DNA of 64,000 nucleotides from Nostoc favosum CHAB5714 (GTDB taxonomy: Bacteria > Cyanobacteriota > Cyanobacteriia > Cyanobacteriales > Nostocaceae), in NCBI RefSeq assembly GCF_020829495.1, contig NZ_JAIVFQ010000038.1:1-64000 (forward strand). The letters run 5' to 3'. Shown here piece after piece: positions 26,071-35,294 of this stretch. Within the stretch, counting starts at the first letter, position 1, and each line of letters starts with the position of its first letter. The position numbers and the translations under genes are program-made. The notes below the pieces were generated by a model, which ran no database searches, was not told the origin of the DNA, and saw only the letters and a program-made list of their open reading frames with translations.

Positions 26071-26619
26071 ATGAAATTAGCTAAAAATCTTGGCATTGCT
26101 ACTATTGCAGCTACCATCTCTGTTGCTGCTATTGGGGCTAATCCAACGCAAGCTGCTTTAGTCAATTACGGTTTCACTGTGAATGCCACATCTGGCGATA
26201 ATCCCGGTCAGTATTTCGGCTCTTTTCAATACGATGACTCGACCTTAACCAATACAGGTCTTGAGACATTAGGAGTTGAGAATGGATTAGCAGTTACATT
26301 CAACTACTTAGGTACTAACTATACAGAGGTAGATGATGCTGATTTCAACAGTTTTCCTATAGCCAGCTTCAATAATGGCGAAGTTCTGGGACTAAGCTAT
26401 TTTGTTGCAGACCAGTTTGCGATCGGAAGTGAGCCAAACACTCCAGATGTAGGAGGAAACAAATTTTTTGTGATTGACCAATCAGTAAACACAACACAGG
26501 TGGGTACTGTAAGCTACGCTAAAGTACCAGAACCGTTAGCTGTTGGTGGTACGGCTATTGCTGGTGTTATGGGATTGTGGATGCAACGTAAGAAGAGAGC
26601 AACAAAAGTTGTGGGTTAA
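26071..26619 (+). CDS. PEP-CTERM sorting-domain protein
   Basis: 182 residues from ATG 26071 (MKLAKNLGIATIAATISVAA) with TTGGAG upstream. Signal peptide cleaved after NPTQA, beta-rich domain (GSFQYDDSTLTNTGLE; FNYLGTNYTEVDDADF), then VPEPLAVGGTAIAGVMGLWM and QRKKRA as sorting signal. The domain outline is similar to the 20844 protein (both have a GSFxYDxS-like strand and a YTEVDD/YTEADD motif), so the two are distant paralogues. Exported; function unknown. Confidence 0.85.
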   Translation: MKLAKNLGIATIAATISVAAIGANPTQAALVNYGFTVNATSGDNPGQYFGSFQYDDSTLTNTGLETLGVENGLAVTFNYLGTNYTEVDDADFNSFPIASFNNGEVLGLSYFVADQFAIGSEPNTPDVGGNKFFVIDQSVNTTQVGTVSYAKVPEPLAVGGTAIAGVMGLWMQRKKRATKVVG

Positions 26620-26689
26620 CTGTAGACAATAAGTAAATCACCTTATCCTTGCCCGTGTTTAGGTTAAGGATTAAGGTGATTTAAATAAT

Positions 26690-27060
26690 TCGTAATTCGT
26701 AATACTTCGGCTTACCTCGGCTTCGCTACCTCGACTTCGCTCGGCACAAGTCGGCACAAGTCGCTCAGTACAAGTTCGTAATGGGCTTCGCCCCGCAACG
26801 CTTTCGTAAATTTTGTTTTGTAATGGGGATTTAACCCAATACGCTTGGGTTAAGGCTTTACTCTTTGTCAAAGTGAATTTTTTTAACGAACCGCAAAGAA
26901 CGCAAAGGACACGTTCGCGCAGCGTCTCGAAGAGAAGGAAGAAAAGGAAGAGAAGAAAGAGAAGAAAAAATGCTTAACTGAACTGTATTGGGATTTAACC
27001 CCAACACAAAACAAAATTTTTATTGAACCGGGGGACTTAAACCCACGGAACTGGTTAAAA
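26690..27060. repeat. mosaic of dispersed repeats
   Basis: Contains an inverted copy of the 9777-9895 repeat in two pieces (26750-26840 and 26995-27058), a 'cgcaaagaacgcaaaggacacg' tract, a purine-rich aagaaaggaag run and an end fragment (ttaactgaactgtattg) of the CAATACGG-type element. No gene in the roughly 500 bp. Confidence 0.8.
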
Positions 27061-27120
27061 CTATTTAAGATACTGTAGTGACAAAGGAGCGATCGCTAAA
27101 TAAATCTGTTCCTATCGTCT

Positions 27121-29283
27121 TTAAAGACCACCAACAACGCCACCATCATTACGGGTAATTACTACCACTGATGAACGTGGGCGACCTGATGGGCCATACC
27201 CTTGACTGTTAGGCCAGTTGCTGGCAATCGTGGGATTCGAGGTAGTTCCGCGATCGCCAGGGTGCTGGATGTTGATAAACATCGCTTTGCCATCGGGTGT
27301 GCTGGTAATACCAGTTACCTCACAATCCGTAGGGCTGGTTAAGAAGCGCCTAACTTGTTTAGTGTTGGGGTCAGCACACGACATGGTGTTGCTACCGATG
27401 TTTACCAAATCACCGATACCATCGCCTGAGTGGTCGGTCTGAATCCAGAGGCGACCGAAGTCGTCAAACCACAGACCATCTGGTGAACTTAAGTCGTCAC
27501 CTTTAATGTTGCCCTGAAGATTTGGTTCGGGTCTAGTTTTGTCCCCAGCTTCAAAGAAGATATCCCATTTGAAGGTAGTTGTTGTAACTTTACGTCCATC
27601 CTCGCGCCAGCGAATGATGTGACCGTAACGGTTGTCAGGACGTGGGTTGGGAGCATTCACGGGAGGACGCGCACCGCCTGCTGCTGTTGTGCCGTCTGGC
27701 TGGTTGGAGGAAACTGGAGTTGTGCCCCGACGATTATTGTTGGTCAATGTGCAGTAAACTTCAATCTCTTTATATCCACCGATGCGAGGACGCACAGCTA
27801 CCCACTCTGGGCGATCCATCATGGTTGCGCCGACGCGATCGCCAGCTTGTCTTGTCTTGACAAGCACCTCAGCTTGACTTCTAAAACCATTTTCTGGTGT
27901 CAAACCACGCTGACCGTAGACCAAAGGAATCCACTCACCAGTACCGTTGTCATTGAATTTGGCAACGTACAGAACACCGTTGTCGAGCAAATCGCAGTTA
28001 GCAGAACGATTTCCGGGATTGAAAGGTTGGGCACAAACGAACTTGTAGATATACTCGTTGCGCTCGTCGTCACCCTGATAGAAAGCAACACGGTTATTGT
28101 CGTCAACAACAACCTGAGCGCTCTCATGCTTGAACCGACCAAGAGCAGTGCGCTTGACTGGTTTGCTTTGCGGATCGTAGGGATCAATCTCAACCACCCA
28201 GCCGAATAAATGGGGTTCAAGTGGGTTGGTGCTGGCATCGAAGCGTGGATCAACTTCGGGCCAGCGATAGCTAGATGCTGTTGAAATGCCGTACCGATTC
28301 TGTCCTGCCAGGATATCAGACTTTTCGATGCCCGCAACTGCAACTACATCTCCTGTAGGATTAGCAAAGTAGCCGTTCCAATTTTCCTCACAGGTCAAGT
28401 AAGTTCCCCAAGGTGTGTAACCGTTGGCACAGTTGTTGAGTGTACCATAAGCGGTGTAGCCGTCGTTCAGTGTGCCAGTGTCAACAGAGCCAGTTGGCGT
28501 AATGTTAAACTTCTTCGACTTCAATAGCGCATCGCCAGCCGCAGGCCCCGAAACTCTGATTTCGGTGTTGCCGGTAATGCGGCGACCATAAGACGAATTA
28601 CGATTGAAACTCCACTCATTGCCGTTTTTGGAAATTTCCACAACAGACACGCCATGAGCAGCCTGAGACTTCCGTACCTTGGCAATTGTGACTACATCCA
28701 GACCATCGGGATGCAAAATTGATTCCTGGGTGTACTCATGGTTGACGCACAGCAGACCGATATTGATGGGCTGGTTTAAAAAGCCTCTTAGCGATCTTGT
28801 TTGTGAACTTACTGTCCGACCAACAACATTCCCTGGCTGTAAAGGGAAGTAGTACATACCGTCATTGTGCATACCAAACTGCTTTTCTTGAGCAGCCGCA
28901 TCTTGGGAGGCATCTGGTAGCCAAGTTGGGCCACCACGCGCGATCGGATCTCCCCAAGCAATCAGTACTTTGGCTGTATAACCTTCAGGAACACTGACAA
29001 GATCCTTTTCCAGCAGCCCTGTAGCTGGGTTGAGTAGATTCGGTGGGATGCTCTTAAAGCCTATGCCAGCAAATCCCGTTCCCTTGGGAATCGGAGCTGC
29101 ATCAACACTTTGGAGAAAGCCACCGATAGAAACATCGCCCAGAACAGTTAGCACCGACGTACCCACAGCCGTCATGATAAACCGCCGCCGACTTAGACTA
29201 ACGCGGTCAATCACATCACGAATTGACTCGTTAGCGGATGGGTTGAGGGTCAAATTGTTTTTAGGGTGAAAGCGTCCTTTCAT
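27121..29283 (-). CDS. phoX: PhoX family alkaline phosphatase (DUF839), Tat-exported
   Basis: 720 residues. A twin-arginine signal SRRRFIMTAVGTSVLTVLG at about 31-50 indicates folded export. PhoX/DUF839 features: LCVNHEYTQ, AAHGVSVVEI, CANGYTPWGTYLTCEENW, RFKHESAQVVVD, DDERNEYIYKFV, SSPDGLWFDDFGRLWIQTD and the C-terminal TPDGKAMFINIQHPG. PhoX enzymes use Fe3+ and Ca2+ and release phosphate from monoesters. Together with the PhoA-type enzyme 3.5 kb away this gives two unrelated phosphatases with different metal needs. No convincing Pho box was found upstream. Confidence 0.92.
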   Translation of the reverse strand: MKGRFHPKNNLTLNPSANESIRDVIDRVSLSRRRFIMTAVGTSVLTVLGDVSIGGFLQSVDAAPIPKGTGFAGIGFKSIPPNLLNPATGLLEKDLVSVPEGYTAKVLIAWGDPIARGGPTWLPDASQDAAAQEKQFGMHNDGMYYFPLQPGNVVGRTVSSQTRSLRGFLNQPINIGLLCVNHEYTQESILHPDGLDVVTIAKVRKSQAAHGVSVVEISKNGNEWSFNRNSSYGRRITGNTEIRVSGPAAGDALLKSKKFNITPTGSVDTGTLNDGYTAYGTLNNCANGYTPWGTYLTCEENWNGYFANPTGDVVAVAGIEKSDILAGQNRYGISTASSYRWPEVDPRFDASTNPLEPHLFGWVVEIDPYDPQSKPVKRTALGRFKHESAQVVVDDNNRVAFYQGDDERNEYIYKFVCAQPFNPGNRSANCDLLDNGVLYVAKFNDNGTGEWIPLVYGQRGLTPENGFRSQAEVLVKTRQAGDRVGATMMDRPEWVAVRPRIGGYKEIEVYCTLTNNNRRGTTPVSSNQPDGTTAAGGARPPVNAPNPRPDNRYGHIIRWREDGRKVTTTTFKWDIFFEAGDKTRPEPNLQGNIKGDDLSSPDGLWFDDFGRLWIQTDHSGDGIGDLVNIGSNTMSCADPNTKQVRRFLTSPTDCEVTGITSTPDGKAMFINIQHPGDRGTTSNPTIASNWPNSQGYGPSGRPRSSVVVITRNDGGVVGGL

Positions 29284-29907
29284 TCTTTGTTCTCCATTTA
29301 AGGCTTACGAGGTTGTTATTCAGTTCATCTCTCAATAAGATGAGTAATTTTGTAAAGGAAAACTTTAAATATTTACATAAATTACTTCGATATTTATTGA
29401 AAATTGACACTTTTTTAACAGCCAATAAATAGCAGTGAATAACAAATTAAGACTAGCTGATACTGCTTAGGCAAAGAAACATTATCAAGCTTTTATTAAT
29501 TTAAATATCACTGATTAACATCAGGTTATATATTGATTAATTTGAATTTATCAACTGTTATTATTTACGAGAAAATAAGCTTTAAAAGCACAAATACCTG
29601 TAACTGTAAAAACAACATACAGCAGAATTCAGAATTCAGAATACAGAATTCAGGAGTAAAACACGCTTTATACCTGGATAACAGACTTAGCTTGTGTACC
29701 TCACCAACTTGAAATCTGCTGTAATATTGAACAGACATACAAAAATACATATTTTCCGATTTGAAATATGGTAAACTTATATACCTATTTTTTAAGACCC
29801 AGCAAATATTGCATCATCAGTAGATTGACCATTTCCGTAACTAGAATCAGATAAGGAACAGTGTCAGCGTCGCATCTGTCCTATCCTGGAGATGGATAAA
29901 TAGTGTT
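29284..29907. other. AT-rich intergenic region
   Basis: Divergent promoter region for phoX and the glycosyltransferase. Contains agaattcagaattcag short repeats (29630-29655). Nothing else that I can support. Confidence 0.5.
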
Positions 29908-30861
29908 GTGGGTGAGACTGTGTTTTTCAGCGTTGTGATACCGACTTATAATCGCCAACCGATTTTAGAAAAGTGCCTCCGCGCCTTGGAGGTGCAGGAG
30001 TTGAGTAAGTCAAGTTCGGTTACTGATTACGAAATTGTCTTAGTGGATGATGGTTCTACTGATGGCACATTAGAGTGGTTAGCAGGACACAAAGAAGAGT
30101 TTCCCCATGTGCGCTGGTTTCAGCAAGATCATGCTGGCCCAGCTGCGGCGCGGAATCTGGGTGTAAAACAGGCACTGGGAGACACAATTATCTTTATTGA
30201 TAGTGATTTAGTAGTGCTGAAGAATTTCCTGCAAGCTCATGCGGAGGCGCTAGTGCAGGGAAAGGAGAAATTGGAAAGCGATCGCTTTTTCACTTACGGT
30301 GCAGTTATTAATACTTGTAATTTCGATAATCCAACTTCTGAACCCTACAAAGTAACAGATTTTTCAGCAGCTTTTTTTGCTACCGGCAATGTAGCAATTC
30401 CCAAACATTGGCTAGAGAAAGCCGGACTTTTTGATACCAGCTTTCAACTCTATGGCTGGGAAGATTTAGAACTAGGTGTACGGCTCAAAAAACTAGGTTT
30501 GACACTAACTAAATGTCCCGAAGCCGTTGGCTATCACTGGCATCCAGCATTTAAATTAGAGCAAATTCCCCGATTAATTGACCAAGAAATTCAACGCGGA
30601 CGTATGGGTGTTTTATTTTATCAAAAACATCCTACATGGGAAGTGCGAATGATGATTCAAATGACTTGGCTGCATCGTTTACTTTGGGGCATTCTTTCAC
30701 TCAATGGTACGCTAAATGAACGAACGATGGCTCCATTGTTGCAATGGCTAATTAACTTAGGTAAACCACAATTAGCTTTAGAAATTGCCCGAATTTTCCT
30801 CAACTGGTATAACGTGAAGGGTGTTTATCAAGCTTATGCTGAAATGCAGCAAATATCTTGA
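29908..30861 (+). CDS. family 2 glycosyltransferase
   Basis: 317 residues, GTG start at 29908 (GTG 29920 is possible). GT-A fold: VVIPTYNRQPILEKCLRAL, VLVDDGSTDGTLEWL, AGPAAARNLGVKQALGD and the FIDSDLVV DxD-type motif, then GWEDLELGVRLKKLG as acceptor/catalytic ED motif. No membrane segments, so probably cytoplasmic or peripheral. Transfers a sugar from a nucleotide donor; substrate unknown. Not in an evident polysaccharide cluster. Confidence 0.9.
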   Translation: MGETVFFSVVIPTYNRQPILEKCLRALEVQELSKSSSVTDYEIVLVDDGSTDGTLEWLAGHKEEFPHVRWFQQDHAGPAAARNLGVKQALGDTIIFIDSDLVVLKNFLQAHAEALVQGKEKLESDRFFTYGAVINTCNFDNPTSEPYKVTDFSAAFFATGNVAIPKHWLEKAGLFDTSFQLYGWEDLELGVRLKKLGLTLTKCPEAVGYHWHPAFKLEQIPRLIDQEIQRGRMGVLFYQKHPTWEVRMMIQMTWLHRLLWGILSLNGTLNERTMAPLLQWLINLGKPQLALEIARIFLNWYNVKGVYQAYAEMQQIS

Positions 30862-30908
30862 TTAAAAATTGAGGTGCAAGCAGGGTGCGATTTTAATTTG
30901 GCTTCAAA

Positions 30909-31049
30909 TCAGGGATGTGTCCAAGTAATTGTACAACCTTGGCTACCTAAAAACAGTTTTCCTTGTAACAGCAATATTTCAACTACTTCATCAAAATGTA
31001 AGTGCAGGGTTTGATTGCAACTTTTAATAATTAGTATAATAAGCTACGG
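30909..31049 (-). pseudogene. possible remnant of a small gene
   Basis: An open frame with protein-like sequence (TLHLHFDEVVEILLLQGKLF ... CTITWTHP) ends at TGA 30909-30911 but has no ATG, GTG or TTG start before an in-frame stop at its upstream edge. Could be the 3' end of a lost gene. Family not recognised. The remaining 30862-31204 region shows nothing else. Confidence 0.25.
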
Positions 31050-31204
31050 TTATCTTGATTGAATCCAGAGCCTGAAAATATTAGGCATAGGGCATTTGCT
31101 AAATTTTCTCCCTAAATCTGGAAAATAATCCGAAATACTTTGATTTGCATTTGAATCTTAATGTATTATCTTGTTGCAGCATACATAAGTGAGATGCGCT
31201 TCAT

Positions 31205-31723
31205 ATGCCAAAGTACAGCGTTAGCGAAGTTTTAGAGATTATCAAAAATCTCACACCCTCAGAAAAGTTGGAATTGCAACAGTCTTTACCTAGCGTTTTA
31301 GACCCTATATCTACTGCTGCGAAAGCTGCAAAATCCCATTCGCAGAATATTGCAGGGATCAACATTGGTGATGGAAACTCTGATATTGGATTTAATCAGC
31401 TTCAGGCAGATCAAGGAAGCAGCGTCAATCAAAACAGAACTGAAGCTAAAGTTGAGAATGCTGATGTGCAATCAGCCTTAAAGTTACTCTTAACATTAAA
31501 AGAAGATATTGTAGCAAGTAATTCCCTCAACTCGATAGAAAAGAAAACTTTAGAAGTGCCGATAAAGACAATCGAAGAGGAATTGAAAAAGCCCAAGCCA
31601 GATAAGAACTTAGTAGAACAATCAATTGAAGCATTGAAAAAAGGTTTAACAGGCGTGGCAGAACTAGCTGACCCAGTGTTGAAATTAGCTCCTCTAGTTG
31701 CTAAGGTCTGGGCGGGGATATGA
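31205..31723 (+). CDS. small partner protein of the STAND NTPase cassette
   Basis: 172 residues. The N-terminal 35 residues are helical (SVSEVLEIIKNLTPSEKLEL). Residues 48-67 carry NIAGINIGDGNSDIGFNQLQ, which recurs in similar form at the start of the next protein. The C-terminal 90 residues are helical with charged blocks (IEEELKKPKPDKNLVEQSIE) and end in a hydrophobic stretch (LAPLVAKVWAGI). Its stop overlaps the start of the NTPase gene by 4 nt (ATGA), so the two are translationally coupled. It may be a sensor, adaptor or effector for the NTPase. Family not recognised. Confidence 0.7.
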   Translation: MPKYSVSEVLEIIKNLTPSEKLELQQSLPSVLDPISTAAKAAKSHSQNIAGINIGDGNSDIGFNQLQADQGSSVNQNRTEAKVENADVQSALKLLLTLKEDIVASNSLNSIEKKTLEVPIKTIEEELKKPKPDKNLVEQSIEALKKGLTGVAELADPVLKLAPLVAKVWAGI

Positions 31724-33915
31724 GCCAAGAATTTCCTAATAGCCAGGATGAAGTTAGGCAAAATATTAGTAATATTTCGATAGGTGACAGTAACGTTGTT
31801 ACCTTTAACCAAACTCAAATTCTACAAATCTCTATTGAGGAGATTAAAACCCGTCAATTTCGAGAAAATTCACCCTACAAAGGCTTAAAGAAGTTTGAGC
31901 CGGAAGATAAAGATATCTTTTTTGGGCGCGATCAATTTCTTACGGGTTTGGTAAATGAACTAGAACAGACTAACCTAATTTTGTTATTAGGAGCCAGTGG
32001 TAGTGGTAAATCATCAGTTGTGCGTGCAGGGCTGATTCCTTGGCTAGTACAAAAAAAGGGGTCACAGTTAGTACACTTTATGTTTACTCCAGATGCTGAC
32101 CCGTTTGAATCTTTTTATGCCAGCTTACTTAGTAAATATAGGCAATCTGAAGCCCAAATTGCCCGTGAAGCAAAAGTTGATACTCTAACTCAGGTGGTGA
32201 CGAGGTTAAAACAGTCTGAGTCTTATTGGTTCATCTTAATTGACCAGTTTGAGGAATTATTCACTACCACTCAACCACAAAAGTGTGCTCAGTTTATTGC
32301 TAGCTTGGTGAATTGGAGTAAAACCAAGCAGCCAAACGTGAAAATTATCGCAACAATGCGGGCTGATTTTCTTGATAGGTTAAGCCCTTATTCCCAACTA
32401 GTAAAAGCTACACAGAAACATCGTCCATTGATTGCAGAAATGCAAGCTGATGAGTTGCGATTGGCAATTGAACAACCTGCGGCACATCATGGTGTCGTGT
32501 TTGAAACTGGCTTAGTAGGGGAAATTATTAAGGATATCCAGGGACAAGCAGGTTATTTACCGTTATTACAATACACTTTGAATTTACTTTGGGAAACAGA
32601 AATAAATAGTAGCAGTATCCAAGATCGGACATTAAATACCAGCACTTACCGTCAGTTAGGTGGTGTTAGAGGAGCGCTGCAACAACGGGTAGATTCCATT
32701 TATGGAGCATTAACAAAACAAGAAAAGTTAGCTGCTCAGAGTATTTTTTTAAAACTGGTTGACATCGGTAAAGATTCTGAATCTGGTACTGAATGGAGAC
32801 CAGTTCGCAGAAGGGCTTTGATGTTTGAGTTTAGTAATGAACTTGAGCGCATTGTACTGGTGAAGTTGATTAATGAGAATTTATTGGTGAGTAATAGCCA
32901 ATCAATACCTCAAGAATCTACAGTGGAAATTACTCATGAAACGCTGCTGACTTCTTGGACTAATTTAAATATTTGGATTCAGGAAAATCGTCAGGCTATA
33001 GCTCTACGTAATAGGCTCAATGACGATGTTGCACATTGGCAAGTCAAGAAAGCAGACGATGAACTATGGGCTGGTTCCAAGTTGGAGCAGATTTTAGAAC
33101 TGCGAAAGGATTCAACGTTTAATCAAATTTTGGGTGGGTTTAGTCCGACTGCGAATCAGTTTATTGATGCTAGTGTAGGGTTGCGCGATCGCCTGCAAAG
33201 ACGGAGAATTGCAGTTGCGATCGCCTTCGCAATTGGTGGAATATTGTTTGGGTTGCAGCAATGGTATTTTGGACAGGAGCAACAGAGGTTTAAACAAACC
33301 AATGATGCTGTTTTTCTCGGCACAGATACGACAAAAATTCTCAATTCCTTACCCGATTTTCTCAAAGAAGCAGACAGTCTGAGAAATGAAGGAAATATAG
33401 AGCGATCGCTACCTTACTACCGCCAGGTAAGAGCAGCGACTGTCAAACTTCTCAGGAACTTCAAGGAAAATCCTCAAGAAAAATTAAAAATACAAAAATT
33501 ATCAGATAAATCTGAGGAATCTCTAGCACAGGTAATTCAAGCAAAGCTATTTAAAAATCTTGAAAATGACTTAAAGAATGGTCATTATGATGATGCACTA
33601 AAAAAAACCTATGACATTTTAATGTCAGACAAAATGGGAGCAGGGGCTGACATAAACCAGAATTCTATCCTAGATAGTCAATACGAAGCAGATATTATCC
33701 CTTGTAAAACTTTAATTGACATAAGAGAACAGTGGCTGAAATATACTAAGAAAACTTGTGATTGGTATGGATTAGACCCCTATCAAGCTCCAAATTGTAC
33801 AGTTCTAAATCAAGAAACTCTTACTACTTCAATATTTCAATTTCCCTACGATCATGCAATCCAAAGGATTAATTTATGCTATGAAAAATTCCAAATACCT
33901 GTTTTAAGTGAGTAG
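31720..33915 (+). CDS. nSTAND1-type NTPase with membrane segment
   Basis: 731 residues. Residues 15-33 hold NISNISIGDSNVVTFNQTQ, shared with the upstream protein. A short SPYKGLKKFEPEDKDIFFGR linker introduces the NTPase: Walker A GASGSGKSS (91-99), Walker B FILIDQFEELF (about 171-181), sensor TMRADF and the QPAAHHG and GYLPLLQYTL blocks seen in the nSTAND1 group. A winged-helix-like part ends in VEITHETLLTSWTNLNIWI. One membrane helix (about 497-517) follows, then 210 mostly helical residues in place of the WD40 propeller usual in this family. Such NTPases act as signal-triggered switches in conflict or signalling systems. Second gene of the cassette. Confidence 0.85.
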   Translation: MSQEFPNSQDEVRQNISNISIGDSNVVTFNQTQILQISIEEIKTRQFRENSPYKGLKKFEPEDKDIFFGRDQFLTGLVNELEQTNLILLLGASGSGKSSVVRAGLIPWLVQKKGSQLVHFMFTPDADPFESFYASLLSKYRQSEAQIAREAKVDTLTQVVTRLKQSESYWFILIDQFEELFTTTQPQKCAQFIASLVNWSKTKQPNVKIIATMRADFLDRLSPYSQLVKATQKHRPLIAEMQADELRLAIEQPAAHHGVVFETGLVGEIIKDIQGQAGYLPLLQYTLNLLWETEINSSSIQDRTLNTSTYRQLGGVRGALQQRVDSIYGALTKQEKLAAQSIFLKLVDIGKDSESGTEWRPVRRRALMFEFSNELERIVLVKLINENLLVSNSQSIPQESTVEITHETLLTSWTNLNIWIQENRQAIALRNRLNDDVAHWQVKKADDELWAGSKLEQILELRKDSTFNQILGGFSPTANQFIDASVGLRDRLQRRRIAVAIAFAIGGILFGLQQWYFGQEQQRFKQTNDAVFLGTDTTKILNSLPDFLKEADSLRNEGNIERSLPYYRQVRAATVKLLRNFKENPQEKLKIQKLSDKSEESLAQVIQAKLFKNLENDLKNGHYDDALKKTYDILMSDKMGAGADINQNSILDSQYEADIIPCKTLIDIREQWLKYTKKTCDWYGLDPYQAPNCTVLNQETLTTSIFQFPYDHAIQRINLCYEKFQIPVLSE

Positions 33916-33982
33916 CTAAATCTAGTTGATTGTACTAATAAAATCACCACTATTTTTCATTATTTGTACACCTTAAACCAGT

Positions 33983-35248
33983 ATGAGCAATACAAATCAT
34001 TTAAATCTGCTAAAGCCTGCTACAGCAGCGTTACTGATTCCTTTGTACATTTTGACAACTTGTATCACAAGCTATGCTGAAATCCCTGAAACTGCGGTGA
34101 TTAATTACGCATCCGATCCTGGAGTGAGACTGCTTCTAGGTGCTACAGACTCTGGCAAGGCTCTGGCAGGACAGCGAATGCAAAAGTATAAAGATGCTAT
34201 AGGAATTCCTGCTTCTAAGAAATCCCTGTCACGGCTTAGTCTACGAAACCAAATAGATAGTCAAATTGGAGGATTAGTACAAGCTGGGCCTGCTTCTGTC
34301 ACTTCTGCTTACACATTTCCTTGTAAGGTAAGTGGTTCTGTTTTATACGGGTGGCGGCAACGTAGCAGTTCATGTAGTGATAGATTATGGGTAGTACCAG
34401 TAGGATCTCAGTTGCATAGCTCCAAAGTTCCACCTTCAGGCTCTAAAAATACTTACAGTACGACAGCCTCTAAAAATCTCCTGCAAGCTCAAGCTTCTAC
34501 CGATCTAGTTAGATATTACTGTAGTACAGTAGCCAACCCAAAAATGGGTCAGTGGATGACCTCAACAGGTTCACTTTCACCGGAAGCTGCTTGCCAGGAA
34601 GCAACCCAAAAATGTGAAGCAAGTACAGGCGGCAAATGTTTAGTGGCAAGCTTGGGTGAGTGGAATGTCAACGATCCCGATTTAGTGGTATCGATGCAGT
34701 GTGCTAGTAATAAAACTACTGAAATTTCGGCACTTACTCGCAAAGGCAATGGCTCGGTGATAGACAAATTGCTGTCAGAAATAGAGCAGATGTCTCTATT
34801 TGTTAACGCGATTAACTGCGTACCTAGTATTTACCACCCTAACGAGCTGATTGTTTCACCAATGAAGGATGAACTTACTTTAATCCAAACCAATAATGTT
34901 AATGGCAATTTAGAAATTAATGTTTTGGTTGGAACTGTTAATATCGTATCGGTTAAAAGACCCACTGGATTCAAGGTACCAAAAGGGTTCAGTTATCGCT
35001 TAAGCGAGGGTAATCTTACTAGGATAGACTGCGATAATATACTCCAATCACAGCCTGTTCAGGAGTTCTTAAACACTGCTAACTGGCCCCAAGAGGCCGC
35101 AGAGCAACTGCAAGGTTACCGTTCGGGTTTCTGTAAGTCTCCTGACCGACCTACACGACCTACACGTACTGGTCCTGTTATTATAATTAGTCCTGGAGGT
35201 GGAGGTGGAGGTGGAGGTAGACAAACTACACCTAGCGCTAATGAGTAA
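33983..35248 (+). CDS. exported protein of unknown function in the STAND cassette
   Basis: 421 residues, 67 bp after the NTPase gene. A hydrophobic signal (about 14-32) ends near SYAEIPE, so the rest is exported. Six or more cysteines in the middle (FPCKVSG, SSSCSD, YYCSTV, EAACQEATQKCEAS) could form disulfides. Residues about 285-355 (ELTLIQTNNVNGNLEINVLV ... VPKGFSYRLSEGN) resemble a FecR-type beta domain. The tail is Thr/Arg/Pro-rich, then a run of eight Gly and a polar end. Function unknown; it could be the extracytoplasmic partner of the membrane-anchored NTPase. Confidence 0.65.
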   Translation: MSNTNHLNLLKPATAALLIPLYILTTCITSYAEIPETAVINYASDPGVRLLLGATDSGKALAGQRMQKYKDAIGIPASKKSLSRLSLRNQIDSQIGGLVQAGPASVTSAYTFPCKVSGSVLYGWRQRSSSCSDRLWVVPVGSQLHSSKVPPSGSKNTYSTTASKNLLQAQASTDLVRYYCSTVANPKMGQWMTSTGSLSPEAACQEATQKCEASTGGKCLVASLGEWNVNDPDLVVSMQCASNKTTEISALTRKGNGSVIDKLLSEIEQMSLFVNAINCVPSIYHPNELIVSPMKDELTLIQTNNVNGNLEINVLVGTVNIVSVKRPTGFKVPKGFSYRLSEGNLTRIDCDNILQSQPVQEFLNTANWPQEAAEQLQGYRSGFCKSPDRPTRPTRTGPVIIISPGGGGGGGGRQTTPSANE

Positions 35249-35294
35249 TAACAAGTTCTAGTTCTAGATGAGAGCTTTAGCGGAATTTAGTATA

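Noticed and set aside
27619..28209. 196-codon frame opposite phoX
   Set aside because: Complete overlap with a clear PhoX coding region; cysteine- and tryptophan-rich shadow reading.
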